DNA of 64,000 nt from NCBI GenBank assembly GCA_028673005.1, contig CM054115.1:190348370-190412369 (forward strand), written 5' to 3'. The notes below the pieces were generated by a model. That model saw only the letters and a list, made by a program, of their open reading frames with translations, was not told the DNA's origin and did no database searches. A program made the translations under genes and the position numbers. This document shows, piece by piece, positions 14,001 to 26,982 of the stretch (the stretch's first letter is position 1; every line of letters begins with the position of its first letter). This DNA comes from Tanypteryx hageni (lineage: Eukaryota > Arthropoda > Insecta > Odonata > Petaluridae).

Positions 14001-17000
14001 TCCGAAGTGACCTGAAGAAGCCGACTGGAACGCCGGCGAAATATTGTCCAGAAAATGGATCAACACGGCAGAATCTCGGAAATCACCACCATGTCAACAG
14101 CACGTCGTGCAAGCCTTCGTACTAATTTATCGCAAATAAATTTATATTTTCAATTGTATTCCAAATTCTTGCTCTCGTTCTTATTCTAATTAAACACGAA
14201 TATGTCAGTCTTTAAAGGTAAGGGGATATTTTCTATACATTTCTGAACCATTCAGATAAAATCAAAAGCACTCAGTACCATGGTAAGAATTGAATGACTA
14301 AAAAATGGTATTTGAAATTTTCTCTTCTCACGTCTTTAAAAGGTAGAAGTGTTACCGTTACCGAATATGAAGATTCTACTACAGTTGTAACGAAGAAAAC
14401 TACTCTAGATAAGTCATGAGAAAAGGTATTAGCAACTTACCTGGTTAACCTCCAATATCATACCCATAACAGGAACAAAATTAGCATGTGCACACAGCTG
14501 AATATCGAAGATCAAAACTAAATGGTGAACCCACAGCGTCGGAAGTAAGTCTTGTGCGCATGCGTCGATTGAATAAAATGTTTTTTCCGGATGGATAAAA
14601 TAAGGAAAACCAAGAGATTAAGACATTAAATTGTAAAAAATTGATTGGAGAGATTTTAAGGAAAATATATTTAAAAGTTTTTAAAAAATGCAAGGTACAT
14701 ACCATATCTGTTTAGGATATGTTATTTGAAGGAAAAAGATCACTACTAATTTTGAATGACAATTACAAATGAAAACCATACAAATATAAATGATAAAATT
14801 TAGTATTTTTTGAAAAAGTCGGATATTTTACTTTGTTGCTTTCTTTCATTTGAGTGAATATCATAGAGTCCCTTTTCAAGTTTATCAGTTCCTTCAAGAA
14901 GGTGTTCCGTCCCAATACGGGACCACAAATATCTCTTGATGGTAACCAAGCCCTCCAGAGCTTGTTTAAAGCTTGGTGGTTCAGTTTCGTTTACATCATC
15001 ATCTTCACTTTCAGGACAGTCATCATGTTGTAAATCACAAATTTCACTCACTGTTAGTAAACCACAAGTAGCAACATTATCATCAAAGGTCACAAACTCA
15101 TCAAATGTCATTTCATTAAACTGCAACAGTTTCCAGTCATCATTATCGACTTCATGAAGAGCATCTTGTTCTTCATAGTCAGCAACGGCATCACAGAAGA
15201 ACCCAGCTTTTCTAAAACAATTCTTTATCGTTTCAGTCTTAATGGCTTTCCAAGCTGATGTTATATAATGCATGGCCTCTAAAACTGTCAATTTCAGTGT
15301 ACTTTTGCTAGAATCCATAATTGCCACTGCTTTGGATACCAGTGCCTTTCTATACTGCTGTTTCAAGCTGTGTAAAATACCTAGATTCAATGGTTGCAAA
15401 TGACTTGTGCAATTTGCTGGTAAAAAAATAACTTTAACATTCTGTAGATTGGCAGTATCTTGTGGATGAGCTGCACAACGATCCACAAACAGCAACACTT
15501 TTCTCGAGGTGGAACCCATTTTTGCATCAAACTCTTGCAAATACTCCATGAATAGTTTTGATGTCATCCATGCCTTGGAGTTGTTTTTATACTTACATGG
15601 GAGTGTCCTCACATTCTTGAAGCATCGCGGTTTGGCAAATTTTCCAATCACAAGTGGTTGGAGTTTTTCGCTACCGTCTGCATTGCAGCACAGCAAAACT
15701 GTCAGTCGCTCCTTGCTTTTCTGCCCTCCATGGCAAGCTTCTCCTCGAAAAGTTAAGGTTCTATCTGGTAACAAATTATAAAACAATCCTGTTTCATCGG
15801 CGTTAAAAATATCGCATGGTGCATAGTTCTTTATTTTCTCGGGTAACTCTCCTGTCATCCAATGATTCACTGATGCAAGATCTACGTTTGCACTCTCTCC
15901 TGCAATGACTTTATAAACTACACCATGACGGTTTTTAAACCTATCAAGCCATCCGCTGGATGCCGTAAAAGTAGGAAACCCCAGTTGATTTGCGATTTGT
16001 ATTGCCTTTTCACGCATTATAACACCGCTAATCGGGATGTTGGAAGCTCGAGCCTGCTGAAACCACTAGAGTAACAATGCTTCCACTCTTTCGTATGGTG
16101 ATGCTCGAGAGTTCGTCCTCCTTTTCGCAGCCACACCGCAGTCGTTTACAGCTTTGAGGATCGATGCTCGGTGAGCCATAATTGTGTTCAGCGATGTCAC
16201 TGCCAGCCCTAATCCCCTTGCCATTTCAACACATTTCAAATGTGAATTTCTATCTACTTCTTCGATTATTAATCTTTTTTCATCAAGAGTTATAACCTTT
16301 CTTTTTGATGCCATTAGAAATATATAGGGTGGAGTACAAAAACTTTTAAACAGCACTGAGAGTAAAATTCTCTAAAATATTTAAAACTTGGTAAATTTAC
16401 AGGTTTCAACTTACGAGGTGCAACTGTCACTAAAATAGAAATGACATAGACTGCACTGATTGTATTATGTCAATCAGACAAACGAGCAGAGTTCCAACGG
16501 TAGACGACTGAACTTGGCTTGTTGCGTACCGAAGACGACGGCTGATAAAGAACTGCCACTGAGAAAGTTTAGATGGTGGAGACTGAGAGTAGAGATGCTA
16601 CAATGTATGTAGACAAAGTTTGATGGTAATTTAATGAAAGTGAAATCTAGTAGACTCTGCATAGCCACATTTTTCTGTACATAGATTGTAACTAAGTAGG
16701 GCATACTGGAAGCAAAAGAAACACTTTTACTGACCTTTTTGAGTTAATCGTAAACTATGTATAATAAAAATTAACTTAATAGAGGTTATGTTGCGTTTAT
16801 GTACCTTTTCCAGTTTTCGTAATTTTTATTCTCACGTTATAAGCGGATGTAATTCTAGATGGGGAGTTGAAACTCGATACTTAGGATGCGGAAAAACGTT
16901 ACAAACGATAAACTTGAGAAGCGGGAAAAGATATAATGGAAGTAAATGGAGCTATAGCTGGGACCTCAAAATTTCGACTTAAGATGCGGAAAAACGTTAG

Positions 17001-20000
17001 AACGAGAGTTCACTGTACCTATTTGTTTAAATTTTAAGAATTTTTAACTGCCAAACAAATTAAAATATAAAAATTTCTATAATCCCTATTTCGTTTTTTT
17101 GCAAACACTAACTTAAAAAAAAAAATCTCAGCTCCGTAATACATTTGGTAATACACAAACCTCAAAAATATGTTTAAACAATTGCGAATTATTAGTGGTC
17201 GATTTTTTTAACTTTTTAAAAATTTCCTTTTTTTCTATGTATAATTTGCTTCAAAATGATTTCAAAAACTTGAACCTACAGCATATAGTTTCCAAGATAA
17301 AAATTATTAAACTTTAAGTACAAATGGGGTTAAAACAACCCCTAAAAATTAACAATTTTGAAATTTTCGATTTTTATAGTTGGTTATGTGAAAAATTCTA
17401 TAAACCTGCAAAATTTCAGCTTCCTAAACTTATTAGATTGGTCTACACACTGGGATAACTTTTTCCCATGCTAACTTATGGGAGATATTCCGGGGTATCT
17501 GGAGTCGAACCCAGGACACTGTAAACAAAAGTGACATAAATTCTCAATAGATATTGCAGCCGTCTAGCAACCCTGAAAATTTCATTTTTCTAGCTTATGG
17601 GCAAGTGCCCAAAATTAATTTACAAAAATGGCGCAATGCTTTTCTTATGGGAAAAAACGCAGCTTTCGGAATTTCTGGAGTCGAACTCATGTCACTTAAG
17701 TAAGAAGTCTCATTTTATCTGAAAGTTTCTCCATCATATCTACAAAAATAAACTTTCAGCTCTCTGGCTCTTGTAGTTTGGGCTGGACATTAGTATCCTC
17801 ATGTTATATATATCCTCCTCTGTAAGAAACGTCGATATATAATGATGTCGGAATAGTAATAAATGTTTCTTTCCACGAAAATCATTGAATAAAGTTTAGT
17901 AACTGACTAACTGTATAACAATATAAATCATTTCATTGAAAAAATATATGAATGTATTCTAATTGGAAATATTTTTATCCCCTTATGCGAAAATTTATTT
18001 TTGATAATTGAGGAACCCATTAATGAATTTAACAGTCTATCTTATAGAACGCATTACGTTCATAAGTTGGAAGCCACCTGCATTTTTATCTGACGCCCCT
18101 GGAAAGTAGGCCCCCTGCACTGTCTGATAGGATAGCGAGCCGGTTCTTAAGACTTCTTCAGCTCATCACTGATTGTAACTATATAAATGTTTCATTGCTT
18201 TAGCGCTAGTTGGTACTGACTTGCATGTATTTTCCTCTTCAACTTTTGACTCTTCCTGCTCACAAAGCTCCCCAACAATTGAAAGTCACAAGGAACAAGA
18301 TTGTCATCTGCATCGATATACTGATCAAAAGTGGCACTAAAGTCAAAACTTTTTTTTTAAACCTTTCTATATGTCATCACTCACTCTCTTCTCTTCTTCC
18401 CTTTCTGTAAATGTCTTTTCAAAACCTGCCTTCCAAAAGCAGTTGCTTATAACCTCGGGAATCACTTTATCCCAAGATGCTGCAAGAAAAGACATTGCTT
18501 CCAGCAATGACAATTTGTGATTAGATCTAACTTGTCATTTAAATTGTGCAGCAGCCTGTTAAAAGGTGCTTGCAAAATCTTTGCTTTAATACCCTTGGTC
18601 CAAGGGTTGCAGCGCACATGTGGTGTTGGCTGGTAAAAATTACACATGCACATTTTTCAGATGGTTGACATCCTTTGAATGGGCTTTGCTTCATTTCCCC
18701 ATGACAATTTTTGCCTTTGAAAGCAAAGGTTTTGTCCAGGAGCAAAATATAAAATAAGCCACATTCGTCCGCATTGAATATCTCCTTTAGCATCATATTG
18801 CTGCATTAATCTTGGGTATATATTAGTCTTCCATTCTTCCGTTATTTTGTTATTTATACAATTTGTTTTGCCACTGTTTTATAAATAAGCCCTGCTTGTT
18901 TTTGGAATCAATTAATCCAACCATTTAACACTGTGAATGCAAAGTTCATTTTAAGAGCTATTTCGTCTGCCTTTTCTTGAAGAATAGTTCTACAAACAGG
19001 AAGTTTTAAAGCACGTGTTTCCCTAAACTACTCCAACAACAGTATTCTGTTTCTTGTGTTTCACAATTTTTAACTCCTTCTGCCTGGTTGATGATTAACA
19101 GAATCCTTAAGTATTTTATCCCTATTCACCATGATTTCGTTGAGTGTGAATGCCGGAATATTACCATATTTAACCAAATCTTTTAACAGACTGTCAAAAC
19201 AGCAAAAAGAATTTACAATCTAATTTCGCACTGAATGTTTCTGCAGTACATTTAGAACACACATTCAGATAGGTATACTAGTTCATTCATTAATTGAAAT
19301 GATTTGTTACAAATTTTTGTTTGAGAAAAAAATGGAATTTTAAAATTATTTTTAAAAATTGATACTGTATTTATTGAAATCTGGAACCTATGTTTGCAAT
19401 AAAAACTTTCAGTGGATACAATTATTTTATCTGACATTTAATTTATTTAAAAAAACATTGATTAAATGCGTAACCATACTTCCTACGGTTCTATGACAAT
19501 TTGTTACGCATCAATTCATCGCTCAACAAATTGGAAGGCGAATTAAATGAATTTAAAAAGAAATTACAATAAATTCGTTAAAACCACCTCAAGTAACCAG
19601 TTATGAAGCAAACCTTAGCGATAACTTGAACCCGGATACTATGTTAATGCCAGAAACCATGGTAACGCCGGAAATGATGAATGCATGCATTCGATGTTCA
19701 TTTGTTGCATACATAGTTTACTTTCCTTCTATTGAAGTTTTATGGAAAACATATTAAGCAGGCATAATTTTTTAAGGTTTATAACGACCGGAAACAACGG
19801 TAATTCCAGAAATCATGCATGCATTCGATGTTCATTTGTTGCTTAAATAATGTACTTTCTTTGTATTGAAATTTTATGGAAAAAATATTAATCGGGCATA
19901 ATTTCATTTATTAACCCTCTTACTGCGGACCGGCCGATCTATCGGCCCACTCAGCATATACGAAAACTGCGGTGGGCCGATTCATCGGCCGTGTTTTTCT

Positions 20001-23000
20001 ACACAGCGATAAACCTCTTAGCGAAGGCGATGTGTGGTGAAGCACAATGCCTCTTTTATCTGTGATGTTTATGCCTCTAAGTCGTATCAAACTTCATGCT
20101 GATTCATGAGCTGGACATTTTATTTTCTTATTTTTACTTTTATCTCGCACAGCCATCAGTAGCGTGCTGTATCGTGGAGCGTTCACATGTGTGTATATTT
20201 TTAAGCTGTGCCTAACGTCATTTAATTTTGTGATTATCATATTTTATTGCTGTGAAACTCATCTGTTATGTCTAAGCATTTGAAAAACGAAGACATCGAA
20301 GATGTTATATTTGAGTTTGATGTTAGTAACAGTGAATTAAAATCTGACACAAGTGAGGAATATATTTTATCCTCAAGCAGTGATGAGTCATTTACCAATT
20401 TCGTCCAGACAACATCTTCCCGTCCGCAAATTATTTCTTCCTCGGAGAGTGATGACTCTCAGGATTTGGAGAGAGATGAGGAAATAGTTGATATTGAAGA
20501 TAGTGAATGGGAAGAGGTGTTTGAGAACTCTGATAACCCTCCTCAGCCATCTTGTGAGTACCAAGAAGCCCAAGGACCAAAACACGCCCCACACCATGAT
20601 TCCCCGCCAATAAGTTATTTCTACTTGTTTTTGACCAACACAATTCTTAATTTAATAGTAAGGGAAACGAATAGATATGCTAAAAAATTTCTTATGACAA
20701 ATAAAAATCTGTCGCCAAAATCTCGCGCAAGAGATTGGAAAAAAGTTGATTTACCTGAACTAAAAGGCTTCATTGCGTGTATATTGAATATGGGCATTCA
20801 TAAACGCCCAACAATTGAATCGTATTGGTATATCAAAAAATCTCAGTACATAGGTTGGTTCCATGACATGTTCTCAAGAGACCGTTTTTACCTAATACTA
20901 AAATACTAATAATACTAAAATACTAATACTACTAAAGAGTTACGTGCAGTGATTTATAAAAATAACAAATAAAGCCTCAATAAATGTAGCTATTAACTCA
21001 ATAATATAGTTCCAGCTAGAAAATTAATTGTTCTAACGAATATAAACAACATAATCAAACATGCTTATTGTGTAAGTGTGTAAAATATTGTTTAAATAAA
21101 GTTTTTTTAAAATTTTTATTTAAAATGTCAACAAATGTAATTTTTATTTCTTTTACTAAACCTGGAATCAACCCAAAATATTTTTATTTCACCTTCTAAG
21201 AAATATTAGGAATGATTTTAAAAAAGTTACGTTTGTGAAATTTAAATTAAAATCACTAGAATTTTTTTACTTAAAAACTGCATTTTTGCTAAAAATGGCG
21301 TCGCATTTTCCAAACATACCTCTCGAAATTGGCTAGCAGTAAAAGGGTTAAGGTTTATAATGACCACAAACCACAGTATCGCCGGAAAATGCATTCATTC
21401 GATGTTTGTTTGTAATGTAAATAGTTTACTGTCTTTCTATTGAAATTTTATGGAAAGCATATTAAGTTGGTATAATTTCATTTATTAAGGTTTATGATGA
21501 CCATTTTAAGCTGGAAATCTTTTAAAATAGGAACAACTTAAACGGAAAAAAATACATTCTTATGGGAAAATTTTTGGGACTGAAAGATTTGAACGTCTTA
21601 CGCGTGAAAACATCTTAAACGAGAACATATTAAACGGGGTCCACTGTATTATGTAAATTACTGTAGTCCATCTGAAAATTAACCACCACCCATTTTTAAT
21701 AAACTACAAAAATACAGATATGTGTCTTTCCCTTCAATTTTCAAGCAAAATGGGTTGTATTGTCTTAGGAGCACATCTTGATACATATTTCAAAATTTGG
21801 TTTACTATGTACATATCTAACAAATGTCATGTTTTCTTATTTTAGCATTGGCAAAGGTTTTAATTAAGGTTTTGAAGCAGATCTTTTGCATCAGTTCACT
21901 CTCAGTGCTCAGCTGTGTTAATTCCTTTAGCTGCTCATCCTGCATTGTTAATCACAGTTTATTCTTTATAAGTGCTAATTTGCTGAATGGACGCTCTCCT
22001 TAGCAGTTTATAACAATTAAGCAAAGGTACATTCTCAGAGAAACAGACATTAGGAAAACCATCCTCAATCTTTTGTTCGTACAAAAGCTTAGCTTGTAAA
22101 GATGGTGTGTGGCAACCTCTTCCTTTGGCAAACTATGATGCATAGAACTATTTGCATTGAAAAGTATTAAGTATGTAGAATATAAGGTTTTACTTACAAA
22201 AAGGTAATTTTCCAGTATTCATATGGTGGAAGTAGATTTAATCACTTAATTAGCAAACTGAATATTTATAATGAGAAGACAACTGTGTTATAACTGTCCA
22301 ACTTATTAAGACACCAGTTTTCAAATGTTGTAAGTTGATCACTTTGGTCAATGCAACTATTTATGTTGCTGTGCATAATGTTTGAGATTGCTAGAACAAT
22401 AATAAAGCAATAAATGATGTATATTCTTTCATCGATTTCAAAGCTAAACAATGCGTGCCGCATTGACTATGCCTAGAAAGAGTACAAAAACCCATAAAAT
22501 TTCGAAAAGGAATGCGTATTTATCAGAATTTTGACCGTATAACATCTAAACATCAGAAGAATATAATAGTTCACAGTTTTGTCCATCGGATAAAGCAAAA
22601 ACGAAGACAATTTGTACATATTTAGATGAATGAAGGAAGAAAATCTTACACATTGAAAAATAAAAAATTGTGTAAACTTATGGAAAAATATAATAGTCTT
22701 TTGTAGTCGAACCCAGGACTTTTTCCAGGATGTTTGATTTTTCTAGGCACCAACTCATGGGGGTTTAATGGTTTTGAAATTTTTTGCTCTTAATTTCATT
22801 GTGAATTGTCCAAAAGTACCATGACAGACAGATGGGCACTTGGGAATTTATACATACAGATACGGTTTACACTAATACAGGTATGCCTTGTTTAGTGAAT
22901 GTTGGTTTAGCGCATTTTTGATATATAGTGCGGTTGGCATCAGGGATGGCAGTGGCGGAGTGGTTAGAGCATTGGCCTTCTACGCAGTGGTCCCAGGTTC

Positions 23001-26000
23001 ACATCCGGTAGAGTTTGGATTTATCTACCTGGGATCGTCCCATCCCCTACTTGTGTGATTTGAGGAGAAAGCGCAAGTCAGCGTTCCGTCCTTCGGAAGG
23101 GACATTAAGCAGTTGGTCCCCTTGGTGCTCTTTGTAAAGAGTAGGCTAATGCCGGTACCGGGTTTCCCTCTTCCCTTGTGTATGTGTTTGGTGTGGACAG
23201 ACAGACAGACAAACGACTTTATTAGGGCGAAATTGAGACTATGTAGTCCCTTCTTACATTTAACCCTTTCGTCATTTAAGTAATTACAATATTTACAAAA
23301 TAAGAGGAGTTAATTACATACAGATTTTAACAAAATACAAATTAATTACAAGTTAATATATTTGTTAGTAGATAACAGAGCATTACCAAAGAATGTTAGT
23401 TTTGTGGGTCATAAAAAACTGTGTATCGGTTATGTTTTAACACAGAAAAATTCCCACTGCGGAAAACACCTACGAAGAGAAGAGAGGTGTAAAAAACCGC
23501 GAAAATTCCTAAATAGTTCAGGGGAAGGAAAAGAAAAAAAAAATCAATAATATGAGAAACAGAGAGAAAAAAAACATTCATAAATACAAACATATGTACA
23601 TACATTTATATCCATATGAGGGAGGGGGGTGAGAGGGGAACAGGGATTGTAGGGTAAGGTATGCCTGGGAGATTACATCGTCATTATGATACAGGAAAAA
23701 TAAATAAAATAAAATTATAAATTTATGCCTAATAAGCGCATTCTTGTGACAACCTGAAAGAAAAGATAGAGTGTGGTTCAATGCATGGGAAGTGAGAGAA
23801 GATGCTTGTAATACAAGTGTTTAAAAGTGCTTAGAGATAGAGAGTTTTTTATTAATGTTGGAAGGCCATTCCAGAGTTTACAAGCAGTGACAGTAAAGGA
23901 TTTGTTGTAAATTTCTGTTCTATGAAGTGGAGTTAGTAGTTTATCACATCCTCTGGTATTGCAATGGTGAACTGTATTAATGGTGACAAAATTAGATGAA
24001 AGATAACAAGGGATGTTGTTATTTAGAATTTGATACAATTGAGAGAGAAGGTGAAGGTTTCTTCGGCAATCAAGTTTTAGCCAGGAGAGTCGACGGAAGT
24101 ATTCTGAGACATGGTCAGATTTTTTAAGATTAAATATGAATCTGATGCAGGCGTTATGAGAACGTTGTAGCTTAATGACGAGTTCCTTTGATAAGTCCTG
24201 GTATACAACATCACAATAATCGAAGTGAGGAAAAATTAGGGAGGTCACTAGCTGCATTTTTAGTGATGAGGGAAGAATGTTAATGAGAGGCCTTAGAGTG
24301 TGTAAGGAGGAGTTTACCGTCTTGCAGATTTTTATTATATGATTATTCCAGGTGAGCGTTTCATTAATTAGAATCCCGAGATTTTTTACGATTTTGCAAT
24401 AGGGTATAACTGAGCCGTTCAAAGACAGAGGAACTGATTCTGCAAGGTTTATAGATGCCAGTAGTTTCGGATAACCGATTAAAATGGCTTGAGATTTCAA
24501 GGGGTTTATGGTGAGAAAATTATGGTAGCTCCATTCTTGAAGTTGGGCTAAGTCATGATTTATGTTAGCTATGGAAAGAGATAAGTTATTGGGTTTTGTG
24601 TCTAAGTAGATTTGGAGATCATCGGCGTACAAATGATGCTTGGAGTAAGTTAAGTATTGAGAACAATCATTTATGAATAAAGAGAACAATAGAGGACCTA
24701 AAATTGAGCCCGGTACGCCTTGGTTAACATTAAGCCGAGAGGACGAGGAATCGTTGTAGATGACTTGCTGGGAACGGTTGCTAAGGTACGAAGAGAACCA
24801 CTCTATTGAAGGTGAAGAGAATCTCATGCAGCGGAGTTTTGCTAGGAGTATGTCTTTATCTACTGAGTCAAACGCTTTACTAAAATCAAGCAATATTAGT
24901 ACCATGAGTTTTCTGTCATCCATGTGTCTGCGTATATCATCAATTATTTTAATTAGCGCGGTGGTGGTGCTATGAGACTTCCGAAAGCCAGATTGATGGG
25001 GGTCAAGTAGATGATTAATGTCGAGAAAATCTGCTACTTGTTCGTGTGCAAGTCGCTCCAGGGCTTTTGATAAAGTAGGAAGAAAGCTAATTGGTCGATA
25101 GTCATTGTTTGCGGTGAGAGATTTCTTAGGAATTGGGCGGACTAACGCGTGTTTCCATTGCGATGGGAATTTTCCCTGTAATAAAGAGTGGTTGAAAATG
25201 TTAGTAAGTACGGGGAGTAATAGATGTATTAATTTGTTTATAATAATTATAGGAATACCATCAGCACCCTGGGCTGTAGTTTTGATTCTGCGTATTGCTG
25301 AAAGTACGTTAAATTGCGAAACAGCTTTAAAGTGGAATTGTGGAGAACCGGATGACTCGTTCGCTTTTGCGGTAAGACTACTAATTACTTTGCGTTTTTG
25401 TTCTATGTCGATTGTTGTTGGATTCGTCGAGAAGCTCTCGTTAAGAGAATCTAGTGATATGTTTGGAGGTAAGGAAGAATCCTTGGACTTGCCAATTCCA
25501 TGGTGTCGCAGATTGTTCCATAAGGCGGATGTTGTTATATTGGAGCCGGATATAGAATAAGCGAATTTTATTTTGGCATTTCTAATCTGTTGCTTGGTTT
25601 TGTTTCTAATATTTTTGTAGGTATTGAACGTATTTGGGCATTTATTTGATTTGAAGAGACGAAAAATTGAATCGCGTCTAGCCATCAATAGTTTTAAATC
25701 GGCCGTTATCCACGGGGCGCGAGGTTTAGAGACGCGTGTGGTTTTGATGGGTGCGTATTTATCGAGTAGATGTAAGAGAAAAGTGTTAAGTGCTTCAATT
25801 TTTGCGTCTATGTCGTCTGCATATTCAATAGTGTGCTACGGAAGACACGCAGCTTCGGATATTAAACTATCATAGTCAAGGTTTTTAAAATTTCGTTGGG
25901 AGATAAATTTCTGCTTAAATTTTGGAGAGTTTAGTGAGTAGGCTAGAAAAATTAAGTCATGGGAGGAAATGCCCGGGACAGGTAATTGACCATGTGTGCA

Positions 26001-26896
26001 AACTTTATCTGGGTTAGCAGTAACTAATATGTCAATCCAAGTGGAAGAATTTTTAGTGTTATTTGTGGGTTTTAAAGGTAGAATGCTGAGGTTGTGCGAT
26101 GTAAAAGAGTTTTTAAAAAAGACAGCATCGGAGGAGCTTAAGGCAAAAATTTGCATTAAAGTCACCAGATATGATTAAGTGCTCATAATCGTGTCTTAAG
26201 TTGGCAATGATCTCGTCAATGTCAGATAGATAGCCAATTTTTGGAGGACGATAAACAATTCCTAACAATATTTTTTTTGAATTGACGACTACTTCAAGGA
26301 AGAGATATTCAGGTCTGCGGGAGTATTGTGCGTCGCTGGTGGCGATTACTTTACAAGCAAGGTCATTACGGACGTAGATTCCTACTCCCCCTCCTCCTTT
26401 CCCTATCCTATCATTGCGAAACAAGTTATACCCAGGTATTTCAACAGAAGAGCTCGAGATACCGGGTTTCAGCCACGTTTCGGACATGGTAATAGCATGA
26501 AGATCGTTGGGCGGGAGTAATGAGCGCAGTTCGTCGAAATGAGGGACAAGGCTTTGGGCGTTAAGATAGATAAGTTGGAAGGATCGGAGAAAAGGTTTAA
26601 GTTCTTCTGTAAGAAGACAATGTGTTGGAACTGGGATGGGTCGGAGAAAGCCATTATGGGAAGGAGGCGGACGGTTGGTGGTAAGATGAGGAGTGTGATA
26701 ATGAGTTCGTCTGTGGATGCTTGGTCTGACCCATGGGAAAAATTCAGGGGCGTTAGGGTTTGGGTATGGCACCCTGCAGTGTGACGGGATGAAAGCAGGT
26801 GCATTTGGGTTAAGAGTAGAATTAGGCTGAAGAGAAGCTTTGGTGGAAGGCTCAATGACAGACATTTTGCGGGTAGTTGAGTAAGCGGCAAAAAAA

Positions 26897-26982
<86 letters not shown>

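Larger units (their letters stand above)
13656..17015 (-). mobile_element. Tigger/pogo element with both ends
   Basis: A 3360 bp element with terminal inverted repeats starting CAGTGAACTC and TA duplications at 13654-13655 and 17016-17017. Near the right end the word GATGCGGAAAAACGTTA occurs twice (about 16887 and 16984), a subterminal repeat. It lies inside Helitron copy D and encodes an almost open transposase on the - strand. Confidence 0.92.
13227..17845 (-). mobile_element. Helitron copy D on the - strand, interrupted by a Tigger
   Basis: The 3' end on the - strand is CTAG at 13227-13230 with the hairpin TGCTTGCA-TAC-TGCAAGCA just inside. The body continues to about 13653, resumes at 17018 after the Tigger, and its 5' region ends near 17845 with CCTCCTCTGTAAGAAACGTC. 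The two parts together are about 1.25 kb. Non-autonomous; the 5' limit is approximate. Confidence 0.7.
12650..18171. mobile_element. hAT element, non-autonomous, carrying nested insertions
   Basis: Ends CAGGGATGAGCTGAA and TTCAGCTCATCACTG are inverted repeats. They are flanked by 8 bp duplications ATTATAAC (12642-12649) and ATTGTAAC (18172-18179), one mismatch. Subterminal GGTTCTT/AAGAACC words occur near both ends. Without the Helitron and Tigger inside it the element would be under 1 kb and has no transposase. Confidence 0.82.
12535..19180 (-). pseudogene. Tigger/pogo transposase, decayed and interrupted
   Basis: From right to left on the - strand, about 19085-19175 encodes a psq-like helix ([19 protein letters not shown]). 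About 18540-18800 has the first catalytic block [19 protein letters not shown]. About 18200-18345 encodes the acidic linker, and after the hAT insertion 12535-12649 completes the C-terminus ([20 protein letters not shown]). Several frameshifts and stops break the gene. Only the first Asp block is readily visible. The two flanks of the hAT read into each other, which shows that the hAT landed in this coding sequence. Confidence 0.68.
12500..21646 (-). mobile_element. Old Tigger element, split by a hAT and a piggyBac
   Basis: The right end TAAACGGGGTCCACTG abuts TA at 21647-21648 and matches the pogo end format. Transposase pieces on the - strand lie on both sides of the hAT at 12650-18171, and the piggyBac at 19915-21347 sits in its 5' non-coding part. 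The left terminus was not found and may have been lost or covered by Helitron copy B. This is the oldest layer of the nest. Confidence 0.65.

Noticed and set aside
14005..14060. Hammerhead ribozyme in the hairpin arms
   Set aside because: CTGAAGA, a GCCG/CGGC stem and GAAA are present in order, but helix I does not pair next to the expected cleavage site, and an extra base lies before helix II.
22944..23010. Functional tRNA gene
   Set aside because: A and B boxes are present, but no cloverleaf with paired acceptor and anticodon stems can be formed; the SINE body follows directly.
25105..25560. 151-codon + strand ORF
   Set aside because: Antisense to the LINE reverse transcriptase, whose motifs show the true frame.
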